A DNA stretch of 64,000 nt from Sediminicola sp963974715 (GTDB lineage Bacteria; Bacteroidota; Bacteroidia; Flavobacteriales; Flavobacteriaceae): the NCBI GenBank assembly GCA_963974715.1, contig CAXBDK010000009.1, positions 62,001 through 126,000 on the forward strand, read 5' to 3'. The notes under the pieces are model-generated. The model did not search any database and was not told the origin of the DNA. It worked only from the letters and a program-made list of their open reading frames with translations. This document shows positions 7,837-16,797 of this stretch, one piece after another (the stretch's first letter is position 1; every line of letters starts with the position of its first letter). Made by a program: the position numbers and the translations under genes.

Positions 7837-7936
7837 AATCGGCATCGGGTAAAGATTGCGTATCCATTATGGATAGTCATTGAACTTGTCCGGTATCGGC
7901 GACCTCCAATTATAACATCAATTTATTTTAAAAGAA

Positions 7937-8120
7937 AAAAGAGAAAAAAAGAAAGTGTCTGTCCTTGGCGGTGCGGAGGCTGTCAAGTTTTTTTGCCAAA
8001 ATACCATCCGCTGCAGCGCACGGACTGGAGATTTTTGCAAAAACCCGGAGGGCCTGAACTTTACGGCTATGGCCTTGGCCAAAGGAAACCGCCTTTCTTT
8101 GCTTTCTTTTTTTCTCTTTT
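7937..8120. repeat. 184-bp segment bounded by perfect 19-bp inverted repeats
   Basis: AAAAGAGAAAAAAAGAAAG at 7937-7955 is exactly complementary to 8102-8120. The enclosed about 146 bp are GC-richer and have no gene. The shape is that of a MITE or miniature repeat; no target-site duplication is obvious. Confidence 0.6.
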
Positions 8121-9011
8121 ATGGTACAATAAGTAGTTTGCTTCCTTATCCGCTTATTGAGGACCTGCAGTTACAATGAACTGTACATTGAGCAGGTAAA
8201 CCAGCGCAGCGAATGCGAGCCGCTAGCGAGTTGAACGAGGGTGTTGCAGGGAAAGCTTTTGGAAAAAGCGCCCTGCGACTACGTGGTCCACGCAGGGTGG
8301 CGCAGTTTTTGACCCTTTATTGCCGAGATGTCCTATTTGTGGTGGGGCTCGATCGGGTGCCGGTGGCGTTGGGATGGCAAGGGTGGCCCCTGAAGGAGCT
8401 GGACATATTGAACGGATTTCCGCTTATCAACGGTAACGGATGAGGGGGCCACTCTTGTGCGCGTTTTAAAAATGTGTAGCGGAATTTATGGAGCTACTCT
8501 TTTTTAAAAATGGATATCCATATCAAAAACTGTGACATCCTTAATTTGCCCGAGTGAGGAGCAGGCGAGCGAAAATTATTAAATAGCGGTTTGCCCCCAA
8601 TGAAAAACTTATATTCCTTAGCGGGGTTTGGGGGCAAAGGGAAGCTATGGGTGAGGAAGGAGCGATCGTGTGGAGCAAAACAAACAAATGCCCTTCTGGG
8701 AGCTGTGCGGGAAGAAGGTACATTTGTGGTTGCTGCAAGGGGTATAACCACTCTTAACCTTTGGACCGTACTTTACCCTCTTTGGCTTGCTGTGACAAAA
8801 TGCCCAATTGCCCTTGCTGCAATGTTTTGTGAAACAAAGTGAGCGATGGACGAACACCGCTTTACCTGCTTTGGTGGCACTGCAGTTGAAATTTGCCGTT
8901 ATGTGATATAAGGGATCTATTTTTGTGCCTTCCTGCGAAATATTAGGATAAAGTAGGTTTATTTGGGCATTCTGAGATAGTTATTGTAATCAATTCATTC
9001 TTTTCCCTGGG

Positions 9012-9029
9012 GACGTACCGTGGTACGTC
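9012..9029. repeat. REP-like palindrome, copy 1
   Basis: GACGTACCGTGGTACGTC (8-bp arms) followed by TTTACAC. It lies downstream of the lipoprotein gene at 9222. The next 35 bp resemble those after copy 2. Confidence 0.65.
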
Positions 9030-9221
9030 TTTACACTGTGCCTTGAAAAATGGAACAGGCAATGGGCAATGGGTTTGCCGTAGCGTTTGTATACAGGGAC
9101 TGCCATTAAAACTACAAAACCTGACCAGAAAATCCTTATGGTATGGGCCAGGACCGGACACGGAACATATTTTACGCGAACACTATGATGAATAAATGCA
9201 TAGCGCTTTTTAGGAATGTCT

Positions 9222-9746
9222 TCAATCATCCCATTTTAAGTCCTCTCTTTTCTGGATGATATTAAAGTCTTGGCATTTGGCCATTTTTTGCAAAAGAGCC
9301 TCTTTGTTGTAATACATTTGATGTTTTTTGGGTACTATACCATTTATAATTTCGATTGCAGGGCTTAGTAGGGGATGATAGTAATTGTTCAACTGTACTT
9401 GTTTATATATTGAACCCTTTTTGAACCTGATCACTTTTACATCGCCATCGGCGATACAATTATTCCTGTACAATACGGCCAAACTGTCGATATTTATTTT
9501 TGAAAGTTTTCTAATTCCCGACCTTGGCAAATCTGTAGTTGAAAAGAGTACACTATCCTTTTCCCCTTCCAATTCTCCCCGAAAAGTGATAGTCAATTTT
9601 TGATCGGTCAAGCAATATAACAAAGAGGAGGCACTAGAATAATCATAATCAGCAACAGTCAGCTCGAACGGTTCAATAGGTTCACCTTTACAGGAAAGAA
9701 GGGAAAAAGCATTCAATAAAATGAAATGTCCTATCCTTTTTTTCAT
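9222..9746 (-). CDS. putative lipoprotein of unknown function
   Basis: 174 aa. Short basic N-terminus, hydrophobic stretch and a lipobox-like LLSC at residues 16-19, so probably a lipid-anchored periplasmic or surface protein. No domain is recognised; three further Cys (44, 97, 158) are present. It is a monocistronic minus-strand cargo gene with a palindromic repeat behind it. Confidence 0.65.
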   Translation of the reverse strand: MKKRIGHFILLNAFSLLSCKGEPIEPFELTVADYDYSSASSLLYCLTDQKLTITFRGELEGEKDSVLFSTTDLPRSGIRKLSKINIDSLAVLYRNNCIADGDVKVIRFKKGSIYKQVQLNNYYHPLLSPAIEIINGIVPKKHQMYYNKEALLQKMAKCQDFNIIQKREDLKWDD

Positions 9747-9821
9747 ATTTTATCGCTTAGTATATGCCTATGGCCTATAAATTTTATCCAAAATAACAAT
9801 TTCTTTTTTCGGAAGTCCTAT

Positions 9822-10581
9822 TTAACCTTTACGTGACCGTTCTTTCCGTTTATTGTGAGGTGGCCCTCCCATTATTATTGGTGTTAGGATGAGACTTAAA
9901 AGTCCGGCGGAGATAGCGGTCACTATTACATTTCCATATTGTTCCATTTGCAGGCCGTCCATAAAGCGTACCGTTATAATGGCCACTGAAAGTGCAATCA
10001 CAATAACCCAATAATTTACATTTATATTTCCCTTCACATTCAGGTCCAGCGGCAGTCTGTAAATGGAATAAGCAATAATCAGTCCCCCCGACTAAAGTAC
10101 TTGCATGCTGTAAGATCTTGAAAATTGGTGTGTGCCCTCCAAATAATCCCACCGTATTTGACAAGGTGGGGATCAACCCTACAAAATAACCGTGGTCGTG
10201 GGTGAAGCCGTCCCAAAAAATATGTGATATAGCCCCAAGTAGAATTGAAATGATTACCACCATCCAATTCTTCTTGAAATATCCGTTCCAGTCAAATTCC
10301 GTAAATGCACCGAATCTTGATTTGAGGAATCTGGGCAAGTTATCGAATAACCTGTCCCGCACCAGGTTATGAAAAATGAACGAAATGGCCAGTCCCAAGG
10401 GTAGGTCGAACCAAAGAAGTCCGCCTACTGTATGGCTATGATCGCTCTTTATCGCCATTCTTAAAAAGTATTCAAAGTCGGGCGTCAAACTTCCGATTAC
10501 GAGGCCTGTCAGCGAAAACCATTTTCTTGGAAGATGGGCCAAAGGTAAAATGATCGCGGGATGTGCAAATGTAAATGGCAT
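9822..10581 (-). pseudogene. DUF4184 family membrane protein, frameshifted
   Basis: The gene starts with the typical MPFTFAHPAIILPL, then SLTPDFEYFLRM, and continues as a multi-pass membrane protein to about residue 165 (STLVGG). There the frame runs into a non-homologous Cys-rich tail. Dropping one G from the six-G run (plus-strand C-run 10084-10089) restores GLIIAYSIYRLPLDLNVKGN and a further hydrophobic C-terminus ending at 9822. The family is of unknown function. The lesion may be a true mutation, a phase-variable tract or a sequencing error. Confidence 0.8.
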
Positions 10582-10778
10582 TGATTTTATTTGATATACA
10601 AGTCCTCAAGATAACAATTTCTTTTCTCCCCAACTTCCATTACTCGTTGACATGAGGACTATTGTCGTTTGGTATATCATGACTCCCAACAGTTCGGAAA
10701 TTCCGAACGGTTGCCTTTTCTTTAATTCATCCAAACTTATTATATGCTTGATTTCAATTCGGAGGTTGTACGAGGGAA

Positions 10779-10794
10779 ACGTACCGTGGTACGT
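10779..10794. repeat. REP-like palindrome, copy 2
   Basis: ACGTACCGTGGTACGT followed by CTTTACATTG, located behind the lipoprotein gene at 10861. The following about 35 bp resemble those after copy 1. Confidence 0.65.
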
Positions 10795-10860
10795 CTTTAC
10801 ATTGCGTTGTGCAAAATGGCACGGGCAACTGGCCAATAATTTCTTGCATCATAGCTATTT

Positions 10861-11427
10861 TTATAGCCCAACATATTCCTTCGAAACGATATATGGTTTT
10901 GCTATTCTGTTGTCCAGAATTAAATAATAATATTTGATTTGCCATTGAATATCCGTATCAGGAATGTTAAGCTCACTGATCATATGAAGGGTATCGTGTG
11001 ATATGCGGTCCAATTCCGTTGATAAAAGGTTACTATTTTCATAAAAGTCCTTGTCCAGTATTGTTCTGAAAGCGTCCTTTTTAATATTCATGGTAGTTAC
11101 AACATGTTCATTTGAAAGTTGAAGCCGGGTGATTTTGGTATGGGAATAATCTAGATAACTGTTAGTGCCGTTGCTCAAGTCCCTTTTTATAAGGCTGTCG
11201 TTTAAGCTATAGGTCTTTAAGTCGAGGCGGAATTCCATGTTTTCGAATTGGAAATTTTTAGTGCTCTTTATCGTATCAAATTCCAGTTCCCAGTAATTTA
11301 TAATTGTATCTGACCTGATCAATACCTCATCATTTTTACCTTCCACCACTGGAGATGGGAATGTTTTCTTTTTTCCGTTACAGCCGATTAAAATTGAAAT
11401 CAGAAATAGGACGACGATATTTTTCAT
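10861..11427 (-). CDS. putative lipoprotein of unknown function
   Basis: 188 aa from the ATG at 11427, chosen because MKNIVVLFLISILIGC gives a clean signal peptide with lipobox ILIGC; in-frame starts 12 and 39 bp upstream are less likely. The mature part is polar with no recognised domain. A GTTGCAT/ATGCAAC inverted repeat lies 30-50 bp upstream. Monocistronic cargo. Confidence 0.65.
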   Translation of the reverse strand: MKNIVVLFLISILIGCNGKKKTFPSPVVEGKNDEVLIRSDTIINYWELEFDTIKSTKNFQFENMEFRLDLKTYSLNDSLIKRDLSNGTNSYLDYSHTKITRLQLSNEHVVTTMNIKKDAFRTILDKDFYENSNLLSTELDRISHDTLHMISELNIPDTDIQWQIKYYYLILDNRIAKPYIVSKEYVGL

Positions 11428-11626
11428 TGGTTTTATCATAATGATCTTAATCAGGAGTGGTTGCATTATCGATGCAACACTTTACAAATAAGCACCAATA
11501 TAAAAATACTTTGAGAATTTTAAGAGGTATTGACAGCAGGCCATGCCCTCTTCCCCACGGAAGAAGACCTACCACACCTCCAACTTTTTTGTTTGTCATA
11601 ATAATCCTATACCGATTATTGATTAG

Positions 11627-11690
11627 GGTTGTTGGGGACGTTAAGTGATGTGGAACACTATGACCAAAAGATTTCTACCTATGGTCGAAA
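11627..11690. repeat. mosaic intergenic repeat, copy 1
   Basis: Shares GTTGGGG, ATGTGGAACAC and ATGACCAAAAGA with 15287-15336 at the same spacing. The sequence beyond (TTTCTACC...GGTCGAAATGA) also recurs at 15218-15244. Confidence 0.55.
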
Positions 11691-11730
11691 TGACCCTGCG
11701 TACCGAGATTGGCTGTAGATGATAATGGGA

Positions 11731-11748
11731 GACGTACCGTGGTACGTC
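11731..11748. repeat. REP-like palindrome, copy 3
   Basis: GACGTACCGTGGTACGTC followed by TTTACATTGTG, 65 bp behind the stop of the lipoprotein gene at 11813. Confidence 0.65.
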
Positions 11749-11812
11749 TTTACATTGTGATGGGAATAGATGGAAATATCTAAGCGCATGGGAATAAGAA
11801 TTGTTTGCCGTT

Positions 11813-12523
11813 TTAAAGCCCATTTAAAGCTTTCCATCTGCTCATAAAGGTTGGATGCTCCTCATCATTAGGATAATTTCTACTTACAAAATCAAATTGC
11901 GCTGCGGTCAACAGGATGAAAGCACCGGCATTACCACAACTTATAGGATAGAACTGCTCATTGGAATCCTGTTTTCTCAACTCGGCATTTAGCATTTCCA
12001 AAAAATTTACATAGGCTATGCCCCAATCCAGATCAGAGAATTTGCCGTGGAATGCCACGTATTCATTTCCATTCAGCTCGATCGCATGTTTCCAACTGTC
12101 TTGGTCTTGTTCACTTTTTTCATTGTGAAACTCCAATTTCAGGCCAAGTTTTTTAAAGGTCCTTTGGACCTGTCCCAAATAGTGGGTCAGACCACCTACT
12201 TCAAAAAGTTCTTCACAATCGACCCAAAAGTATCGATTGTCCATGAAATTGAGGGTTTCCCCCCTTAATTTTCCCTGAAAGAAATTCAAATTGGAGTACG
12301 ATTCTTCAAAGGCCGTTTTTACCTCCTCAATTTCAGTTGAATCGGTCAGTTTAAAAAAGCCCAATTTTTCCAATTGGACAACAGCTTCTTTCCCGTCCAA
12401 TTTTTTCCAAATCTCTTTCTTTGGATTTTCATGCCGGATTTTGGAACTCGGATGGTCCTTTTTAAGATTGCAGCCAATTAGTGCCATGGCGAAAAATATT
12501 ACTAGGAAAAGTCTATTCATCAT
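11813..12523 (-). CDS. putative lipoprotein of unknown function
   Basis: 236 aa. The signal peptide LFLVIFFAMALIGC has a lipobox at ALIGC. The mature protein has mixed alpha/beta character, with aromatic-rich segments (NLNFFQGKLR, DNRYFWVDCEELFE, GNAGAFILLTAAQFDFVS). No family is recognised. Proteins of this style in flavobacterial islands are often immunity-like, but nothing diagnostic is present. Confidence 0.65.
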   Translation of the reverse strand: MMNRLFLVIFFAMALIGCNLKKDHPSSKIRHENPKKEIWKKLDGKEAVVQLEKLGFFKLTDSTEIEEVKTAFEESYSNLNFFQGKLRGETLNFMDNRYFWVDCEELFEVGGLTHYLGQVQRTFKKLGLKLEFHNEKSEQDQDSWKHAIELNGNEYVAFHGKFSDLDWGIAYVNFLEMLNAELRKQDSNEQFYPISCGNAGAFILLTAAQFDFVSRNYPNDEEHPTFMSRWKALNGL

Positions 12524-12581
12524 TCCACAAAATTTAAAGTTAGACCTAACATGGAATCCATTTTTTGTTTATTCGTCTGTA

Positions 12582-13529
12582 TTATAAAACGATATTTAAA
12601 ATTGTGAAACCCAAAGTCTGCTCTGCAGAAAGGCGCTTGGCATTGGGGTCTATGTCGACTTCCTCCAAAATCAGTTTTATATTCCTTTCATCTTTATAGG
12701 TGTCAATGGCCATTGGCAACTGTAGGTCGGTGAGTTTTTCGATCAAGGGGACATTGACCTGATAGGTGGCGGCATCGTCAAACTGCATGAACAATTCATC
12801 ATCCGCCGTAATGGCCTCAATTTGATCGACGATGCCATGTTCTACCAGCAATTTTCTTTGGCCCATTATAAATCCTACCCGGTACAATTTACCGTCGTCC
12901 TTTGGAAAGACGATCACTTTCCAGAACAGGATGGGGAGCAATACGGTTTCTCCATTGATCCGGGTCACAAATGGTGGGTCGCCCTTCGTGAGCACGGGAC
13001 CGGTAAAGACACAGACCTTTAACGACTTCGGTCTGGTTTCGGTATGGAGCACATAGTCTTCCAAACTTTTCCATATCTGCTGATTGAGGTCTTTGTGCTG
13101 GGGAACGGCATTAGTGTAGTAGAAGGTGGAATGGGCCGCCTTTTGTGCGAGGCCCTGGGTGGCGCCCCACTGCACGTCTTCGCGTTTGGTCATGTGCCCT
13201 TTGTCGAAATCGCTTTTTTCGGCCCCATATAGTTCCTAGCCCCATTGGTATTGCATGACCCTAGTGTCCTTCTTCCAACTTGCTGCCCTACTTGCCTTTT
13301 TGAACAGGGCCCCGTCTAAATTAGCGGCGGTAAAAAACGGGAATTTTCTTGATGCGGATAGTTGTAGGCTGAAATTTAGGTAGTCTACAATCGCACCTTC
13401 ATTGCCTTCGACAGGTGCGATATCGGAATTGTGGGTGGTACCAGGTATGGGGAAGGGGACTTCTTCGTTTATGGTGCCATCTACCAAAAAGTCGTGCCTG
13501 AAACCTTTATATAGTTGATCGTTTTCCAT
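12582..13529 (-). pseudogene. DNA/RNA non-specific endonuclease (NUC1 type) interrupted by an amber stop
   Basis: The C-terminal part has the beta-beta-alpha-metal nuclease core: FDKGHMTKRED, where His of DKGH (DRGH in the family) is the catalytic base, and NAVPQHKDLNQQIW with the metal-binding Asn. The N-terminal 97 codons (start 13529) are in the same frame but end at a TAG (13236-13238). The sequence between the TAG and the ATG at 13193 continues the protein without interruption (ELYGAEKSDFDKGH). The gene is therefore one 315-codon nuclease inactivated by a single nonsense codon, unless it is suppressed. The ATG at 13193 lies after the catalytic His, so a downstream restart would be inactive. 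Confidence 0.85.
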
Positions 13530-13576
13530 AATATTTATTTACAAGGGAACTGGCACGGTCTGCACCATCAGGTTTC

Positions 13577-14053
13577 TTACCAATAACTCCCTATTTGGCT
13601 GATACCTCCAAAAATTATTATTTCATTAGGGTCAGATTTTATTCTTAAAAACTTTTCACAGTTATTTTTAGTTTCCAAAAAAGATATTCCTCTTTCAGAT
13701 ATAAAATCGTTATTTTTCCTAGCCTCTTTAACAAAAGATTTGTAATATTTAATATCCCTTCCAGAATAAATATTAAATACATAAGCCCGAAGTTTGTCTT
13801 CTTTAAATGCAAAATAATACTTGACTTTCCTATTGACAGCTAGTATTTCTTGATCCGTAACAAAAGAATAAATAGATATATTTTTGTCTGATTCGCTATT
13901 GGGTTCCTTTTTCAGTGTATTTATAATACTTTTTAATTCAGCGGAAGAAATGTTTAAATTATAATTATTTAATCCAATCGAAGCAAATTCTATTTTGCAA
14001 TCATTATCAGTGGCGAACATAGAAAAGATAATTAAAAAAAGCAAATGTCTCAT
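13577..14053 (-). CDS. small exported protein of unknown function
   Basis: 158 aa, AT-rich gene. A short hydrophobic N-terminus (HLLFLIIFSMFA) suggests export. The body has many Asn/Lys and Ile residues and two late Cys. No family is recognised. It sits between the broken nuclease and an immunity-like gene on the same strand. Confidence 0.55.
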   Translation of the reverse strand: MRHLLFLIIFSMFATDNDCKIEFASIGLNNYNLNISSAELKSIINTLKKEPNSESDKNISIYSFVTDQEILAVNRKVKYYFAFKEDKLRAYVFNIYSGRDIKYYKSFVKEARKNNDFISERGISFLETKNNCEKFLRIKSDPNEIIIFGGISQIGSYW

Positions 14054-14100
14054 AATTAGGTATCTAAAAAGATTTAGATTAATATAAAAGTGATCACTAT

Positions 14101-14493
14101 TCAGACAATCTTATTTATTAGTTTGTTAAATTCTTTTTCTCCCAATTGGGCCTTTATCAATTCCGAATTTTTATCAACTATGCCTTTAAACGTCCGGTAT
14201 GCAGTTTGGTTTTCCTTCCAAAATTCGATTGGCAATTTTGATGTGGCAACAAGCAGGTCTCCTTCATAATAATCACCTTCGCTCAGCACATTAAGCTGGA
14301 GCCTTGCGAGTACGGTACCGATGAGATGCTCCATTCCGATCTGTTGGGAAATTAGAAGTCTTATTTGCTCGTTTGTCAATTCTGCAATACTTATTTTTCG
14401 ATAGCGATGACATTTTTCGACCAAATCAGATGGAAATTCGGAAGGCTCTTTCCAAATATCCTTTTCCAATTGTTCCAATGATCTTGTTTCCAT
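14101..14493 (-). CDS. CdiI_2-type contact-dependent growth inhibition immunity-like protein
   Basis: 130 aa from the ATG at 14493 (an upstream in-frame extension to 14604 is unlikely). The family pattern is recognisable: LEKDIWKEPSEFPSDLVEKC, a basic RYRKISIAEL stretch, LTNEQIRLLISQQIGMEHLI, then LSEGDYYEGDLL and FW. Related proteins are annotated as immunity partners of contact-dependent toxins, acting in the cytosol. No CdiA-like toxin gene is intact nearby, so this looks like an orphan immunity gene; the broken nuclease 570 bp downstream is not shown to be its partner. Confidence 0.7.
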   Translation of the reverse strand: METRSLEQLEKDIWKEPSEFPSDLVEKCHRYRKISIAELTNEQIRLLISQQIGMEHLIGTVLARLQLNVLSEGDYYEGDLLVATSKLPIEFWKENQTAYRTFKGIVDKNSELIKAQLGEKEFNKLINKIV

Positions 14494-14707
14494 TTGCAAT
14501 TTTTCAAAATTGGTAAAGCTGGTGCCATGAGTATTTTTGATGCGCTTATACTTTTTATTTGTATGCGATATCGGATAAATATTCGCACCTCTTACAATGG
14601 ACAATTTAAGTATTTTTTATAAAGTGTTCAGGGGTCTTTGGTTTTTTGAACCGTAGTACATTTTGGCGGCTACACAACACAAAATGAACTTTCACAACAT
14701 AAAACAC

Positions 14708-14785
14708 ATGCGACCCCTTCAGGGTCAGGTGCTGAAGGGAATGGTAATTTCTATAAATATGGCACCCCTTCGGGGTGACCAGTGA
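14708..14785. repeat. intergenic repeat, copy 2
   Basis: Matches 7186-7258 over its whole length with few differences; the same GACCC...GGGTC and CACCCC...GGGGTG hairpins. Confidence 0.7.
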
Positions 14786-14896
14786 GGGGTGCCATTTCCA
14801 TGGAAATGTATAGTTCTCGATAATATTTCCGTCATCCGATTTTCATTTTACTCAAGTAATCATTATTGTTTTTTAGCGGTTTTCGTGAATCTTCGA

Positions 14897-15060
14897 TTTC
14901 TTTGCTTGTCCAAAGAAAACGAAACAAAAGACAAGGACACTCCATCATTATGTGTTCCCGAAAATCGGAAGGGATTTTCGGGATCGCCGACATGGCCTAA
15001 ATTTTCTCCAAGGCTTCGAAAATTCTTAACGGCCATGCCGACTACACTACAGATGGAGGT
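14897..15060. repeat. 164-bp intergenic repeat, copy 1
   Basis: Nearly identical to 27134-27297, same orientation. It starts with an 8-bp hairpin TTTCTTTG/CAAAGAAA and contains CGAAAATC/GATTTTCG inverted halves. Confidence 0.75.
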
Positions 15061-15286
15061 TTCCCACACTTTAAGCTTTTGTCTTTATTGTCTACTATGA
15101 GGACATTTTATTATTCTTGATTGGGGTACTGGAAGGCTTCCCATTCTAGCACCTGATCTGGCCGAAAATGGAAATAGAGCGGTGCCACACTTCGATCAAT
15201 GCGGAATACAGCGACAAAAAGATTTCTCCCGATGGTCGAAATGACGGTTTACGGTCTGTAAGTGGCTACGTGCATGCTACGGCGTT

Positions 15287-15336
15287 GTTTGTTGGGGGTG
15301 TTATGTAATGTGGAACACAATGACCAAAAGACCTCT
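15287..15336. repeat. mosaic intergenic repeat, copy 2
   Basis: Counterpart of 11627-11690 (GTTGGGGG, ATGTGGAACAC, ATGACCAAAAGA). Confidence 0.55.
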
Positions 15337-15487
15337 CCCCTGCTGCGCTGGACGAAATGAGCCGGCTTAACAGGATCGGCGGTAGTGACAATGATGAATA
15401 AAAGAAATGGCAAAAGAGACTGGTGTGAACGACAACGATGGGATGGTAATCAGAGGAAGTGTAAACGTGCAGAAGAAAAGATGGTAA

Positions 15488-15805
15488 TCAGATTTGCTCT
15501 TGTAGGATGCTCCTTAGCTCATCCATAAATTCACTTTCGTGTGTTGGCAACAGTTGGTTGGCGAGTTCCAAGGTGGTGACGACATTTAGGCTGGCGCTGC
15601 CATCGTTCTTGATGTGGTACTTGTGCTCCAGCGTGGCTATGGAGACTTCCAATAGGTGGCCTATAAGGTGCATGCGCTCCAGACTGTTCCGGAAACCAAG
15701 ATCGACCTCGGTTTCCTCGTTGTTAAAATGGTCCCGGACCAAACTTTTTAACTGTTTTTTACCGGTGGATGGGAGGGGCTCCCGGATTTCCTGTACATTT
15801 TCCAT
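15488..15805 (-). CDS. small acidic protein divergent from XRE regulator
   Basis: 105 aa, no signal peptide or membrane segment. Predicted mostly helical (LERMHLIGHLLEVSIATLEHK and ESEFMDELRSIL). No family is recognised. It is divergently transcribed from the XRE gene at 15941 with 135 bp between the starts, so regulation by that protein is plausible. Confidence 0.6.
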   Translation of the reverse strand: MENVQEIREPLPSTGKKQLKSLVRDHFNNEETEVDLGFRNSLERMHLIGHLLEVSIATLEHKYHIKNDGSASLNVVTTLELANQLLPTHESEFMDELRSILQEQI

Positions 15806-15928
15806 GGACGTTTTGTTTTTGGGTTATTACTGCAAGTAATGGCATTCCAGTGGTTTAGCGAACCACCACAGGTTGTACCGTACCACCTTTTGGGTGTTTT
15901 TTACCTTTATAATTAGCCGTAAATTGAC

Positions 15929-15936
15929 TATATTTG
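15929..15936 (+). promoter_or_regulatory. -7 promoter box, probably leaderless start
   Basis: TATATTTG four bases before the ATG of the XRE gene, the same box and spacing as the paralogue at 3457. Confidence 0.55.
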
Positions 15937-15940
15937 GAAT

Positions 15941-16360
15941 ATGAACACAGCAACCGAAAAAAACCACATTGGCCGCAAGATCAGCCGGATACGGGAACTG
16001 AAGGGCCTAAAACAGGAGGTACTGGCGGATGCCCTGGGCATCAGTCAGCAGTCCGTTTCCAAACTGGAACAGTCCGAAACCCTCGGAACCGAAAGATTGC
16101 ACGAAATAGCGGCGGCCTTGGGGGTGACCAAGGAGGCCATTGAAAACTTTAGCGAGGAAATGGCCATTAACTATTTTAATAACTTTAACGAAGGAAGCTT
16201 TAGTAACAGCAGTGGCACCATATTACAACCGAATCATTGTACCTTCAACCCGTTGGACAAGTTAATGGAAGCCGTAGACGAAAATAAAAAGCTTTATGAA
16301 AGGTTGCTGCAGGCCGAAAAGGACAAGGTGGCGTATTTGGAGAAGTTGCTCAATAAATAA
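15941..16360 (+). CDS. XRE-family transcriptional regulator (element copy)
   Basis: 139 aa. Cro/C1-type HTH at about residues 11-66 (RELKGLKQEVLADALGISQQ, then SVSKLEQSE). An Asn/Ser-rich linker and a C-terminal charged helix (ENKKLYERLLQAEKDK) follow. It is clearly paralogous to 3062-3457, with most differences in the linker. It probably controls its own leaderless promoter and the divergent gene. Two related regulators, one inside the element and one just outside, could cross-talk. Confidence 0.85.
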   Translation: MNTATEKNHIGRKISRIRELKGLKQEVLADALGISQQSVSKLEQSETLGTERLHEIAAALGVTKEAIENFSEEMAINYFNNFNEGSFSNSSGTILQPNHCTFNPLDKLMEAVDENKKLYERLLQAEKDKVAYLEKLLNK

Positions 16361-16385
16361 ACGACATTACTTTTTTCATCATGGG

Positions 16386-16411
16386 CCCCGGCATTTTTGT
16401 CGGGGTTTTTT
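16386..16411 (+). terminator. intrinsic terminator of XRE gene
   Basis: Seven-bp stem ccccggc/gtcgggg (one G-T pair) with six T residues, 25 bp after the stop. Confidence 0.8.
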
Positions 16412-16797
16412 CTTGGCGGTGCCTAAAAGAGAACGAAGGCCAAAATGGGTGCCTTTAGAGCGGTCCCTAACGTTTATGGGTGCCATGAAGAAAAAGCTTT
16501 AAAAGTTTTAAGTCCACAAGTGAAAAAGTATAAAGAGGCGTATTTGGAGACGTTGTTGGATACTATAGCAAACCTCATTTCCATGGAACGGGGTTTTTTT
16601 ATGGTATAGATTAAGGATTTAAGAATCAGCATCTCTTTTAAATACAAGTTCCTCATTTTATATATCAAAAAGTGTAATGTTAGGAAATGATATACAATAT
16701 ACCAACCATTTAAAAACCACTTTTAACCATATTTGTGAGGTTTAATGGAGATTGTGGTTTCTTTTTGTACATTGAGATCAATTATACATATATCTGT
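16412..16797. other. AT-rich gene-free stretch
   Basis: No supported gene. It leads into the structured GC-rich block at 16798. Confidence 0.45.

Larger units (their letters stand above)
7837..9221. other. 1.4-kb apparently non-coding, hairpin-rich stretch
   Basis: The open frames here do not read as proteins. Instead there are a 19-bp inverted repeat (7937/8102), a GC-rich hairpin (8243-8251 with 8271-8279, extended by an inner GCTTTT/AAAAGC), an 11-bp hairpin (8590-8600 with 8628-8638) and a 16-bp palindrome (9013). It could be transposon debris, an origin of transfer or replication, or structured RNA; the sequence does not decide. Confidence 0.45.
14605..15487. other. repeat-rich gene-free stretch
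   Basis: No supported gene. It contains three intergenic repeats (14708, 14897, 15287) that recur elsewhere in the element, arranged head to tail. Confidence 0.55.

Noticed and set aside
7955..8179. Open frame of 74 codons on the plus strand
   Set aside because: It lies mostly inside the inverted-repeat unit, has no protein-like pattern and no supported start; treated as repeat sequence.
8494..8857. Overlapping open frames on both strands
   Set aside because: None has a ribosome binding site or recognisable composition; the DNA is dominated by hairpins.
9012..11748. Palindromes as integron attC sites
   Set aside because: The arms lack the GTTRRRY/RYYYAAC core boxes and no integron integrase is present; REP-like repeats fit better.
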